Shown here: positions 47,254 through 60,357 of the stretch, piece after piece
Layout of the letters: each line of letters begins with the position of its first letter
Position numbering within the stretch: the first letter of the stretch is position 1
NCBI GenBank assembly: GCA_038503065.1
Contig: JBCAMK010000013.1
Location: 1,736,001 to 1,800,000 of the forward strand
Direction: 5' to 3'
DNA length: 64,000 nucleotides
From: Paragyromitra xinjiangensis
Taxonomy: Eukaryota; Ascomycota; Pezizomycetes; Pezizales; Discinaceae
The notes under the pieces: generated by a model
What the model saw: the letters and a program-made list of their open reading frames with translations, nothing else
Database searches by the model: none
What the model was told of the DNA's origin: nothing
Made by a program: the position numbers and the translations under genes

Positions 47254-50200
47254 GATGATGGCAATAGGATTATTTCGAGTTAGAATAAAATGGTGATGGA
47301 TGGAATGGAAAGAAGAAAGATAGAGGTGTCATGCATATAGACGGGGGTAGATAACCGTGGCTCGTGACGTACTCTAGATTCGCGCCTATTGAGCCAAGGC
47401 CACTAGGCATTTTACGGTTTAGTGTGTTTAATTAATTCCTGGTTATGACGTTTCTAATTATAACTGATAGTTCCTGAGGTTCAAGCCCTTATCCCGCGGC
47501 CTAGTCGGATTAGTCAGATCTCACAAACCCTGCTCGAATGGACTCTTTGCAAGATTTAATATATTAATTAGAACTCAACTCTACAGCAAGTTTATGAGCG
47601 ATAATGATGCCGTCCAGGTGCATATAGCGATGGGTCGTTGATGATGAGATCTTGAGAAAGGCACCGGTGCGGCGATGGAATTAATTCACTTCCGAAAAGA
47701 GGAGGCGGGGAAATGGTTGAAACGGCTCTCCAAATATCAACTTGGGCGAAGAAACAATCTAGGGATTACAAAGGTTTAGGCTTACATGCCACAGGTTCTT
47801 GGTTTCTGACCTCCAATCCCCTTTTTAGTATGTGGTGCGAATTTATCTTGTAGGAACTGATCCTTAAGCCCGACACTCATATGAAAGGCCAGGAGTCGAG
47901 CAAAGGAGGATCTACCATAATTCCAGGTTTGGAATACTTTCAGGTCGAACAAAAGTAGATAGGCGCCTGTGCTAAGTTGCTTGGGCAGGCAGCGATATGA
48001 CTGCGCATGCATTCCGTGGAACGGCGAAAAATTAATAGTTGTAAGGGAAACACTTATTTAAGGCCCCAATGGGAAACTAGAACAGTACCTTGGACCCCAC
48101 CCCAGAGTTCCACGATTGATTGAATGCCACCAGCACGCTATGATCCCTTCGCGGGCCGCCACTCACTAGACATCATTAGGAGCTAAGGTCGTCAGATGCT
48201 AAGCTCAAGATATTCAGATGCAACTGTCTAACCATCCAGTCGTATCACTCCATTCCCTGATCTACTGAACTATTTCAGAAAAGGCCCCTATCCACTAATC
48301 GACCGGGTTCCCGTGTAGCAAGGTTGATTCCTCGCTGATCTGTTATCGCTAGCAGATTCCACTAGTACTGTATGAGCCTATCTTAAGTGTAATCTTCGAC
48401 CGGAAGGAAATACAAGGGAACGTAAAACACGGTTAATGAAACAGTTTAGGATGCTGATATACAGAATTCTACAATGATCTTGAATGCCTCCACGTTTTGC
48501 TAAAATTAGTTGTGGGCACGGATAGCTAGGTAGTCCTTAACTACATGTATAGCAGTGCAGAATGTTGATAAACGGGTTAGTCTTGTAATATGAGATTTAG
48601 GTATGTATCGATGCGAGATTACCCGCATTTAATTTCATATATCTCCGAAAGTGCACATGTAGATGGTAACACGATCTTTGGTTCATCATTGGGGGCCATA
48701 GTTATACGGAATGATCCTATCGCATGCAGCAATGACGCTTATTCGATTGTCTGATATCCAGCTATGACCGCATTTTCTGCCGCCGTGCGGCGTATCAATT
48801 GGGATTTGCGCTGGGGCAAGATCGACTACTAGGCTATTGGGGCTATGGACGAGTATCTAAAATGATCAAAGAGGCGAGTTATTATAATATTTTAAGACTA
48901 ATTAAAATTGCTGGAGGTGATTGGAACCTTTGAGCCAGGAGGAAGCTCTTCATTTGTGGCTATGTGGGGCATCTTTATTAATACCGTTTGGCCCGCGAAC
49001 GCCACGTTCTGTTCGTTTACATCAACGACCTATTTTACATGCTGTTTCACAGTCTCTTAAAATACGTGGACCTTTCCCGCGGCTTAGAGCAGAAAGCTCA
49101 ATGCCCACCACCTCATCCGTCCCTAAGTGCATAGGTTAGGGATACTGGGGTGAGCTTACACTCCTGTTGACAAGTGGCACAGACGTGCGGTTTGTTGGTC
49201 ACACCAGCGGATATGCCCGCCATTGGGCGCAAATGCGGCTTCTGCGTAGAGCTCGAGCCAGCGGGGAAACACGCCCAACTTCACATGAGGCAAGTTGGGT
49301 GACAGAAATGTATCCGACCATGTCCAATTAGTCGCAGGTTAAGCACTACAGAAAATAGAATTGCCTAGTTCCTGGTAGGTCTACGTTTGATATTTACTAG
49401 TATAGTCCCATAGGTTTATTAAAATCTAGCAAGGTACCACCTACCGAGTGCCAACGATCTGATGGCGCTATTTTGCCAACTTTTTTGCGGGGATCCCAAA
49501 GGTTAGAGAATAAGCTAATAGATGGGCCCTTGGCGCAGCCTTGATCAAGCCTTAAATACCTTCTATCTTGCGCCCACTTCTAGATTATAATTATATAGTA
49601 ATAATTTAGCTGTTGCGTAATGATGTAGTAGCACAAAATTTAGGTTGTGGTAGTATCTATATCAAATTTTTTGCTATGATTAAGAGTATATTCCCCCAGC
49701 AAATGTGCATATGCAGCCGTCGTGAAGTAGCTTTTATCCGCCGCATGCTTCAATAACGCTAATTTTGCGCATAAGCTATCTATGTATATGTAGAGATATA
49801 GGTACTGCACAAATCTTCAGTTCTCCGATTATGGAATTTCCGCCGCCATATTGAAGCAAAAGAACGTACCAATTCTTGCTTTTGTTCATGGCGCCAGCAC
49901 TTAGCGACACTGTAAGCCGCTGCGGGTGATAGAGTTGTAGATTAGCGCTGGCGCAGTGAATGATCACGACTCATTCAGTTTGGGCGTTTAACAATAGTAT
50001 AATTTACGAATCGGTTAGGTGGTCTCGTCCAAAGTCCCGTCCCACAAGGTCCCTCATATCTATTGGCAGAGTGTAAGGCAGATCACCAGACATCTTCAAC
50101 CTCTATACCTCTTGAAGGTTTCTATTGGTAATTGCGGCACTTTCACCCGAGCCCTTTTACTTTTTTCTTACATATCACTCACAAAGCGCCAAGTGCGGCC

Positions 50201-53200
50201 CCGGAGATCCTCTACCAGTAGCAATTAGACGCGATATGAATCAAGGCCTCACCAAGTAGGGCCAGATAAAACGAATAGACTTCAGCAAGAGGCAGGGGAG
50301 TCCGGTGAGCGAAGTTGGCGGTTCCGTTAAGCAATCACTTCAGATAGGGTTTACATGTTCCATGGCTGTGTCTGGAGACACCAACAATTAAAATGAGGAG
50401 ATATAGTCTTAATCCCTTCAAGATGCATATAGATAACGAGATACGGCGTCAAAATTCACAGTCGGTGTGTGGAAGGCGCATACGAAGTGGCGAAGACTCA
50501 ACGGTATGCATATATATATCAATTATTGTAGAAGCAGAAACACAAAACTGTGGAGGCATAACGCAGAAGGCCTGCTTCACCACCACCTCGACTGATATTT
50601 AAACTCTCTACTGTGGCCAATCTTATGTCGGCTTATCTCTTTTACGGCCATGGTGGGCCTTTTAAAGTTATTGTAGATGCTAAATTTCTTCAATAACTCA
50701 TCTATTATCATGGGTTGAAGCGAAAGGGCCTCGGTCACCTCCATCAAATTCAATGCCCTATGTATAACTCTGATCTGTGTCTTTATTACAGAATCCTTTA
50801 CTACAATGTGCTGGAGGGGAAGGAATTAGTAGCACGCCCTCTAGCTGATTGAATTTTTGGAGTTCTGCAAGCTAATTCTAATATTAATAGTTCATGAGCC
50901 TTAGGAGCTACTCTACCGATGTCAACCTGTCCCCCGCCAAGAAAAGAGTTCCTCATCAGCGCGCCCAGACCTTTGTTATTGGTTATAAAGCAAGAACGTA
51001 CTCTTAAGTTTTCGTCTGGGTTAAGTTAGATCTATGAACCAATTACGTATACACGCAATACTACTCCAGTTGAATCTTGCCATACCTTTCTAAGCGCTTC
51101 TAGCGGAGTATCTAGCCAAATCTACCACAGTGAGAGTTTTTTTTGGGTTTTACTAAGGAAACACCAGTAAGCGCAATGGCTGAGGGCATTCTCCTCGGCT
51201 CTTAAAGATCAACCGTCGCTTACATACCATCTACTAGAATACATTCGCGAGAACCTATCGCGGCCATACCACGAGCGGCTAGCTTCTAGAAGCACAATCT
51301 GAGAGCAGACCGTATCGACAAGTTAATTACTTCCAGTGGGCTCGCAACCACCATTTGGAGCACGCCCACCTCAAGAAAATCTCACCTCGATAGTACCCAG
51401 AACTCTTCTTGGAGTGCAAGAGGTTCCAAAACTATGATAAAATAATTCAGGGCGCCATCTATGGGGGATTTCGGTCGTCAAAGGACTAATCAACTTCACA
51501 GTTAGTTAGAATTCCTTCAAGTCTCTACAGTATATATTAGGATCCTTGGACCTTTACTAAGCTGCCTAGGCACTTTGGCTCACTTTGACGTGTTTATGTC
51601 CGACAGATCAGCCACTCCCAAGCCTTAGAAGGGAACGCAATGATATGAGACTAACCAAGAAAGCTATATTTATACATCCCTCGTCTATTATATACCTCGA
51701 TATACGTACGGTAAAGGGCAAAGAAACCATACTCAGCCATAGAAAAGGCAAAAGGGCGCAGTATCTTCATTTAGTCATTCTTCGACTATCGTTAATGAAC
51801 GCTATGTTTAGACAAACTAATGGCAGTAGAGCGGACTCATGGGATACTGAACGTGCATATATACGCCAAGACTTCACCGATATTATGGAAAATCTGAGCC
51901 AGGGGAAACCAGGTCTGAATTTGCCGCTAGTGTTAAGACTCCGTATATATACATGTAAGTTAGGCAATCTGACTTCATGATCAGTAGGATTCTCTTTGTA
52001 GGAACTTTTATGACTCAATTACCCTTTGAATCGGGTATAATCGCTAATCATCTTTAGTGAAGGAAGGCTACATTCTAGGAAATTGGTTCCGAATTAGGAG
52101 GCTAAAACTTTTACTACTACTCAAAATATGTAAACATTCGTCGTCCAGGGCTATGAGGGACGCCACGTGCAAGCATAGTAGCCCAGAATGCGGATGACTG
52201 CAGTGCTGACTAGTTTCTAGACGCACAAGTAGCATGGGCGAACCTGGATGTAGGGTGCCGGGTAGGATCACCCCTGTACATGCCTGCTCTTGAATTCTCC
52301 GATCCAGAGGTAGGGCAGGGGCAGAAACTATAAGCGAGCATTACAATTACAACAGCCTTCTTCCGGTACGTAGCTGAAGAATCCTCAGGGCAGATCAGAT
52401 TGACAACGTAAAAGCACTTATATATATTACAGGCACTAGATTGGGCAGAAAAAACCTTAAAAGGCTCAGCGTATAAGCTTAAGGAAAGTGGCACAAAGTG
52501 CTACGTCCATCAGCAGCTGCGGCTACTAGTAATCGTGAGATCTTGTATCACGTCGGTCTTCAGAAATTCTTCTCGGTTAACATTGCTGATCATGACCCTT
52601 GTCTTAGATGGAATGGGTTTCGCCTATCTTACTGAAATACTCAGCAACCAAGGTTCGTGATCAGCCTTACATGAAGATATAGCATCAATGTCATCCAGAG
52701 CCGCATCACATCACTAGAGTAAGAACGGACTTCAGCACCGTCTTTGACGTCGCAGCTTGGAATTCGGAACAGTTACACGATCATGCTATAGCTACCACAT
52801 GTACACCGGCTTTTATTTTTCCATAAACAGAGACAAAAATGCCTGAGTATTTAGAATTTGGGGATTCAAGACCTAAAAAGGTTTAGACTGATTACAAAAA
52901 CGGGAATGTTAAGGCCTTATAATCATAGGTGAGGTTAGCACCGAGAAGTATAGAAATTGGATGGCAATACCTTACCGCATTTCTTTAGATGAGAAATTGT
53001 CCCATCGATATCAAAATGGGTTTCTAGAAGTTAGGTTAACGTTGTTTTCACATTCATCTAGGGGCTTTCTTGGCATATTACTAATAACTTGGCCATGGAA
53101 CTACTGATTTTGTCTATTTTAGGATATATCTTGGCAACTAGTTCGTCTTATCGAATTTCCACTGATTGAATCGCGGGGTACAGGGTGGCCGGATGGTGGA

Positions 53201-53244
53201 CAGGGGCCAGGCTTGGCAAGGACTATTGAGAGGGCACTGATTTT

Positions 53245-53399
53245 CAGTACCTTTCTTATCCCATAGTCTGGTAAAGCTGACCTCCCTGCAAACGGAGACT
53301 CTCTTGTTGGCGAGGTTTCAGCTAACTCTGTGTTGAGCCGTAGTATATAGGGGGACCGGTGAGCACTTTTTACCCGACTATGGGATAGTCCTGTACCTG
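53245..53399. mobile_element. 155-bp inverted-repeat element (MITE-like)
   Basis: The left arm 53245..53275 and right arm 53368..53399 share an inverted core, tatcccatagtctggtaaa against tatcccatagtcgggtaaa (one mismatch in 19), and both end in CAG(G)TAC. The 92-bp centre is non-coding. No second copy is visible in the window, so transposition is inferred from shape. Confidence 0.5.
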
Positions 53400-53589
53400 A
53401 GCAAACGTCTACAATACCATAAACGACAGGGGGGTAGGCTCGTTCTACTGCCTATGGCTGCCGCGCACCGTAGGACAGGGGGTAAGTTTAACATACCATG
53501 ACATACCATGATCGCCTAAAACTTCTACGATAAGTATTCCCCAGTAAACAAAGCCAGGACTCACCTTAATAAAATACTCTAAGGGGGGG

Positions 53590-53700
53590 GAAACCCATCT
53601 AACCCTAATCGTTTAGTCCTGAACCCGAATCCCCTAACACTGAACCCGAACTCTAATCCTGAACCTGATTCCTCCAAATTCTAACCCGAACCTTCTAACC
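53590..53700. repeat. Degenerate C/A-rich minisatellite (cctgaacccgaa-like)
   Basis: Irregular repetitions of cctgaacccgaa, ctaaccct and ctaacccgaacc. Superficially telomere-like, but the units are not a fixed hexamer. Confidence 0.5.
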
Positions 53701-55709
53701 AAAGAATTTAGCTCTAGAAACCAAGGGCCGAACGAGGTAGACATTCGAATCGGGAAGCACCTTAATTTCAGGCAACAATAGTATAATTTGCTCCATCAAC
53801 GAAATACGAGATCTTATAGAAACCGGTTTGCCACTTAAAGCATATCGACTGCCAAGCCCTAATCATCGAGTTCGCAGTATGTAGGAGGCTCTGCTGCGCA
53901 CGATGCCAACTAGCGTGTACCTGTGCCGTAAACCTCAGCCAGTACGACCAATTTTTCAACGTCGCTGAAGTCAGCTATTAGTCTCTTGCAATCTCTAGGT
54001 AGTATCGTAATTATATTTCCTGCAGCTAGATATTCTCAAAAGGCAAAAAAAGATTCAATCTAGTTCTCGGCGGCTAGCCCCGTGCGACAATTCGACGGAC
54101 CCCAAGGCCTTCCATGCAACCGCAAAGTTAGCTCGTAGAATTGGCTTCGAAGGACCAGGACCGAAATGAGTGGCAAATATTTACGGGCTAGCCTACAGTG
54201 CGCTTCTCTGTGAATGCGGTCACATATCGAGAACAGACAGCGGTCCTCCGCCAAATGACTCAAGGTAGCTAGAAGGACTCTCATGGCCAGCGACCAGCCC
54301 AAAAAATGTGATTTTCTATCCTCCTTTCTACAGCTTTGGGTGGAGTTCGTGCCTTTTAAGTTATGCAGAAATCGTTCAGCTGACATGCTAGCCCCGACCA
54401 CAACAGCTCCTCTTAGGGAAATGGTGAGAGCGTTTATTTCGGGCATCATCCGAAGGGCGGCTATAGCTATAGGCCGTTTCTAAAGATAAAACGACTATGC
54501 GCCACAACCCCCCGTGCGAACTGTAACGAGCTACACTACACTCCTTTGAGCAAAAATAACAATGCCAGAAACTGGAGAAATCCCCGGCACAATGTGGCTT
54601 TACAAAGCCTACGGGTTTGGTTTTTGCTTGACTACTGTCCACTTTTGATATCTAAGGCTAACTGAGGGATCTTGGACACAATTCAAAGGTCTGAAACGAT
54701 CTAGCCAAATAATCACCAATTACTTGACCTCGCCACAGAAAACATCGTCTAATTCTAGTGCTTATTTCAAGGATTTAACGCATGAATTTCCTTTCCGATT
54801 GAATCGCCTTAACAACCACACTGACACCCCAGTTTCCCACGTTGCTTAGAGGCGCATGCCTCCAGGTACCAGAAAATTCCCTCCAGTTACAATATCCCAG
54901 ATCCGTGGGTGAATAGCGATCACGCATACGTAGAACTCTGGTCGGTGAGCCCAAGAGAAGGTCGGTGAGTCCAGAAGTGAGGAGGCTTGGCAAGAAGATA
55001 ATCACTGCCTTGTGGCTGGGAGGACGTTAGATCTCAAACCAGTGATACAGTTAACCCTAATTCCATCCATGATATTTAGATAATCAACAGGCAGCCAATA
55101 GTACAAATGAACAAGAATTTGAGCCAGTAAACTCGTAGTATAACATGACCCCAGGAGTAGATCTCCGGATACAATTCCACGCATATGGATCTCGGTGCCA
55201 ACCTTCGCGGCCCATCAAGGCGCACAAAGGCCCCCGCCGCTCAACAATAAGAACTCTACCCGAATGGATTTCGGTCATCCGTGATTTCGGATTAATTTGG
55301 TGCTTCAAGCTTCACCTTATGGTATGACGTCCCTAGCTACATGCCGTAACGTTCACCTAAGAATTCTCAAACGCTTCCCTAGAGCTCAGCCCAGCTTTGA
55401 CAGACTTTGCGGCGATAAACTATGCTTCGTGAATACTCTAGGCAGTTGTACCGCTTCAAATTTGACTGTAAGGCTAATCATGACCCTCTATCAAAGAAGA
55501 CCTAGCAGCAGTCGGCAGACCGCGCTTAAAGACTGCCCTTCGTCCCTCCATTTCTTATCCCCATCCCATCTTCACAATACTCAGTATCTAAACGCGCTTT
55601 CCGCCTCTTCCGCTTCACTCCCAAGTTCCCAAGTCCCAAATTCTAACACATACTACTCTTATCATTATATTTATCCATCCCAACTACTACTATACTCATA
55701 TATCTCACT

Positions 55710-56163
55710 ATGTGCCATTTCAAGATTGTCAAATACACTGGCTGTGGTTGCGAGATCAAGCTCGTCATGTCTATTTGTTCCCAAGGTATATATAAAATTC
55801 AAGTGTTGGATACGTAAATGAATTACTACTACTACTATAAAATTCGAGTAGTTTCCAGATAGTAATGCTAATTATCATTCCTTAGGTGATGGTACCGGAA
55901 ACTGCAGCAGCCCCTCTCAGTATGTCGAGAGGGTTGTCCGGAGTGGTGTTTGTGGACGAAGCAATTGCACATACTACGAGTATCGGCGTTCTAGTGGGAG
56001 ATGGAGCTCTCCTACGCCCAAACCTACCCCAGAGTCTTCAATTTCCTCCAATATCTTTGGCATTCACCCTAGGGGCCCGGCTCCAAGACCAACTCCCAAC
56101 TTTCCAGCTCCTGAGGGCAGTTACACTCATGCCAATTGCGACACCCGCTTTGCCTTCAAATAG
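55710..56163 (+). CDS. Small Cys-containing protein, two exons (unrecognised)
   Basis: Exon 1 is 55710..55785 and exon 2 is 55886..56163; 117 aa. The 100-nt intron starts GTATAT, has a branch-like tgctaat near 55867 and ends CCTTAG; joining gives SICSQ-GDGTGNCSS in one frame to a TAG. The protein has eight Cys (2, 12, 14, 23, 32, 48, 53, 110) with MCHFKIVKYTGCGC at the start. A Pro/Ser/Thr linker follows (SSPTPKPTPESS, RPTPNFPAP) and the end is SYTHANCDTRFAFK. No signal peptide is visible, so it is not an obvious secreted effector; zinc binding or disulphides are possible. A C/T/A-rich leader (55560-55709) resembles the promoters of the other genes here. Coding evidence is indirect (splice frame, codon-like composition, Cys pattern). 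I do not know its function. Confidence 0.65.
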
Positions 56164-56328
56164 TTTCGATTGCTCAACTCACCTTAGGCGCAGCCCGTTC
56201 AGGGACTGCAGTGAATCTCGATTTACCTTTGGTTTTCTTTAGAGGCTTTTAAGAATACTTAATTTTCGACTATAAAGGTAGCATAATTGTTTAAATCATG
56301 TGGCCGAAGTTTTTGGTGCTTTTAGCAA

Positions 56329-56388
56329 TTTTTTTAGAGGTTTTTTTAGAGGTTTTTTTAGAGGTTTTTTAGAGGTTTTTTTTAGAGG
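56329..56388. repeat. Five-unit tandem repeat T(6-8)AGAGG
   Basis: Five head-to-tail units of tttttttagagg (12, 12, 12, 11 and 13 nt), varying only in T-run length. It begins 166 bp after the stop codon of the small Cys-protein gene, where it could be in or near its 3' UTR. Length variation in the T run is typical of slippage. Confidence 0.85.
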
Positions 56389-58249
56389 CGGTCTTGTTCT
56401 AGATCTTCATTGCTTTCCTTCACTAAACCTGGGGTAGCGGTTCTGTATTACTACTTGGGTATAATTTGGCGTTTTCTCTTTTTCTTTAGACAGATAGATT
56501 TCGATTTTTTTTAGAGAAGTTAGATTTAGAAGTACACGGAGTTTCATTAATATTACTTACTTTACACACTTTTCTCAGCCTAGTAAATCAGTTTATCATT
56601 TATCGAAGAAACCCTCCCATCATACAGAAAACTATATTGCTGATAGCAGCTCTCTCCAAATCTCAGATAGACCGGACGCTGTAGTTCCAGGGGACAAGCT
56701 GCAAGAATTGGGCTAAAACAAGATCTTCTTGCCATTGGCTAGTTGCAATAATTGCTGATATTCCATCTGTATTCCGCCGTACAAGGCGGAAAGCATGACC
56801 GAGCCCTGTGACTGTAAACAGGTGACAGAAAGTTGGACATCATTCGCCACTATACTAGCACGATTAAGTACCCAATGGGATCTAAGCCCACGATTAGGGG
56901 TAGCCGCAAGGAAATCTGCAACGGTGCGGCATATAGGATCCTCTGCGATGTTGCCAAGACGTGGGCGCTTGGTTGATCTAGATTGGCGAAACTAGGGCTG
57001 TGTCGCCCAGTGTGTAGGAATACCGCGCTCGTGCTAGCCAGCGGGTATCTAGAGCTATAGCACGTGAGGCTCTTCGCTAAATAATTAGCGAGTCAAACGC
57101 GTTGGAAATCCAACTCCAGAGCGATGTCGTCATGGAGAACTGCAAGTACTGTAAGCTGCGTTAGTGAGAATCCTCGAGATAAAGCATCAGCCCACGCATG
57201 AAATCGTAACTGACAAAGGCATAAGGTGGAGGCTCACCCTTTGACATTCTAGAGTGCTCTAGACTTTGTGCGTGGCAACTTTATTGTGCCTTTCTATCTT
57301 GTCAGGCCTATTAAACGTCGTTCGTTGAGCATGGTGATGGTTTCGAACTACTCAAGACTATGGCGCAGATCTTTTCCCTCATTGGCAGTGAGTTCCGACA
57401 TGCCTCTTGATAGCTTGGCAAAACATCGAGTGATATCAAAAGCATCTCGCCCAATGGAAGCAGCACGGAGCGTGTCAGAATCCCAAGTTATCATAATGCG
57501 CTACTGACGGTTTGTTACTTGGGTTTCTGGATACCCACGCGCTGCCGGTGAAAAACGAGGCATATTTGCAGGATCCAGACAGAACATATAGTTTTTTCAT
57601 TACTTAAATAGATCCTAACATTAAGACCCACCATCGAGTCATAGATAATTTAATAGTATTAGATACCTTTCGCATACGTTACAGATAGATAGTTTGTATG
57701 TCACATTGTTACACAAAATCTATCTGTGCTTAGAGACAAACCCACTCACTTTTGCTGCAATGTCATACAGATTTGATATTACTGCGCACGTGGAAAGTCG
57801 TGCCAGCCACCCACTTTCTCCATGGAAATGCAACTGGCAGGAGAGGTTACTCGATGTTGAAAGGGTGATCAACAGAATATCTTTACACATCAATTAATAC
57901 TCATTCATCCGACTCTATTGTTGCACAAATCAGGTAGCAACCTATAACCTATGATAGCAATCTTTTGACGGCCAAAGGTCACAAACCCCTTTAAGCTTAC
58001 CGTCGCCAAGAAAACGAGTAACTAGTCCATATGCGCAACTATCCGCACATACACGGTACTTAATCAACACTATCCAATGTACTACAAGAAGCTAGCTCCC
58101 TAAAACAATTGACGAATTGATCTGGTTTGAGACTTGAAATTAGTACGAGCCCTCTGTACCCATTTCGCCAAGACTAATTGCTAATATATTTTGGCTTCTC
58201 GGCAAGAGGTTTGCACAAGTGGAAGGTGAAAGTCTGCGATACGGCAACT

Positions 58250-58352
58250 ACTAGGGTCAGGCATATGGAGATGGTACAGGTCTCACTTTTTGTATGGTGA
58301 CCTCGCAGAACGGAAAATTCCGGTGTTCCATCTCCACTACCCTGACCCGAGT
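58250..58352. mobile_element. 103-bp inverted-repeat element (MITE-like)
   Basis: The left arm actagggtcagg...tggagatggtaca is matched by the inverse of the right arm (actcgggtcagg...tggagatggaaca), about 28 bases with a 4-base mismatched block and two single mismatches. The loop is about 45 bp and non-coding. A single copy is visible, so a foldback or MITE origin is inferred. Confidence 0.45.
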
Positions 58353-60357
58353 AATAACTGTATGGTGCTAGGTAACCATAAAGAGCGAGTCATCTACGAA
58401 AACCTGGGATTATTAAGATTCTCTGATCTTCGAATATAGATCATCGCTTGGCGCATTTAGATATATCTACTCCCACCCTAGTATGATGTCAAGCTTCGGG
58501 CGCTGACACCATAATTGACATACAAGCACTATAAGCGCAAGCGCAATTTGCAGACCCGCTACTGTTCGACCAAATGCTGAGCCACCGAGGCAGATGGTTC
58601 GCTTAGCGTGGGTACGCCGCCACGGATTTCCACGCGACCATCCTCACCTTAGCCACAATGAAGAGCCACATGAGGGCAGACCGTTGCCGATTGCCGCGCG
58701 ACTCTCGCGACAGCATTAGCCACGATACTAATAGAGGAACCCCATGGGGTAATTATAACACCACTAGGGTAATCTTGAACTGAAGTTGAATTCCCCAACG
58801 ATGATCCCTATAATTATCCCATCTGCAACCCCGCGTGCGGTTTCCCCGAATACGCTCCAGGAACATTATTTCTTGTGTCATCAAAATATTACTTAGTAAA
58901 CTTGGCATCTGCTATAGCTAAGGGCGATATGAAAGTTATACTTCGTTTAGTATCATGAACATATTAACATGGCCTTCGCTTAGGTACAACATAAAGACTA
59001 GATCGGTTTTAGATCTCAAAAAAATAAATAGTATAGAGGTAGTGTTTCTTTCTCTGTCCCCCTCTACTCGCATGGCTGAATTTCGGGCTTTTACCCATCG
59101 CTCCGAGCGAAACCGAAAGAATAGTACTATCTTAGATTAGTGGCTGAGGTGTCCTTGCATGGAGCTCTCTCGTTTATAGTCAATGGTTCCGAAACTTTTG
59201 CGGCACGGTAGCGGCCAAGATTTATGGAACAGTGGTTCGGGCTAGAATCCATATACCTGGTTTTTGGGGAATCATCTGAGTAGTAACAATGCCTCAATAC
59301 CAATTTATTATCACATCATCAAGTTTGCAGTATTTAGATTTCCGTGATAGGTATGAGACGAACCGGAAGAATGACGGCATGGATTACTTACGAAAGCGTT
59401 CTGTCAAACCATGAATTTCGGGAAGTTTTTTCCCCATGTAACACAAACCTGACACGAGAAGAGTTGCTCTGGATTGGTAACAAATGCCCTAGACAACGAT
59501 GCTGACACGACACGACACTTGACTAATTCGATAAGCAACTTTATCTCGGGCCCATCAGTTTCGTGCGAACGGATGATGTGAAAGGTAGTTAGAGGTTTGG
59601 ACCCAATTGATAGCTAACACAAACAGGTAGTTTTTTTAACGAGAAATACGAATCTATTCAGGCATATGTGATTTCGTGATTCGGGGCCCTAACCGCAGCC
59701 CGGGAAAGGAGTCATGATCATGGCACCCAATGCGATCTAGTACTTAACCACACGAAATCTAACGCCTAGAAATACTTGGAGATACATTTGCAATATCCTA
59801 AAACAAACTTGAATATCTCGGGACTTTCTGAAGCTTCGAAGGTCGGCAATCCCATCCTTTACCCAAACTAACCCGAAATCAGGTAACCTAAAATATCGCT
59901 ATCTTCCCTCGGTTGATGTTGTTTTAAAGCACATATCCAGGCACGTGCTATTTATCAGTAGGCGAGATAGCTAAACATGCTTATTAGCATATCACAAGGT
60001 AGATATTCTATCTTACTTAGCCAATTAGAGCGTGCACTTGAGGATATAATTGTGATTTGACTGGGTCATAATATATGACCAATTTTTATCATCACCGTAC
60101 GGAAGATGAAGATAAGATATTATCCTAATTCGTCTTTTGGATAGCTTCGGGTGCCGGCCTCCCAAATCTAGAGCATTTTTACCTAAAACCCTGGCGAAAT
60201 GAGATTTTTAGAGTCAAAACCTATGATCTATACGAAATAGGAAATTTCCGGGTGATTCTAGATCCTAGCTAGATCTGACGAGACTAAAAGTCCCTGAAAA
60301 CAAATAAAAGGTTCCCTCGAAAAAGAAAGCAAAAAAATTTGTCAAACACCTTCACTT

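Larger units (their letters stand above)
47254..55709. other. Gene desert
   Basis: About 8.5 kb with no supportable gene. Open frames reach 131 codons (51585, plus strand) and 129 codons (54060, minus strand) but show no motifs, splice support or promoter-like leader. Contains an inverted-repeat element at 53245..53399 and a degenerate C/A-rich minisatellite at 53590-53700. Composition is even and no transposase, reverse transcriptase or integrase fragments were recognised; the region may be decayed repeat sequence. Confidence 0.45.
56164..60357. other. Gene desert downstream of the small Cys protein gene
   Basis: About 4.2 kb with only short overlapping frames. Contains the T-rich tandem repeat at 56329..56388 and an inverted-repeat element at 58250..58352. 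A GC-rich patch at 58600-58700 has no recognisable gene. Confidence 0.45.

Noticed and set aside
51585..51980. 131-codon plus-strand frame
   Set aside because: No family motif, no leader, overlapping a minus-strand frame of similar quality; compatible with chance in a desert.
53590..53700. Possible internal telomere repeat
   Set aside because: Units vary in length and sequence (cctgaacccgaa, ctaaccct); no regular TTAGGG-type hexamer array.
54060..54449. 129-codon minus-strand frame
   Set aside because: No recognisable domain and no splice or promoter context.
55297..55821. 174-codon plus-strand frame
   Set aside because: Covers the leader, first exon and intron of the 55710 gene in another frame; low-complexity Ser/Tyr stretches come from the C/T/A-rich leader.
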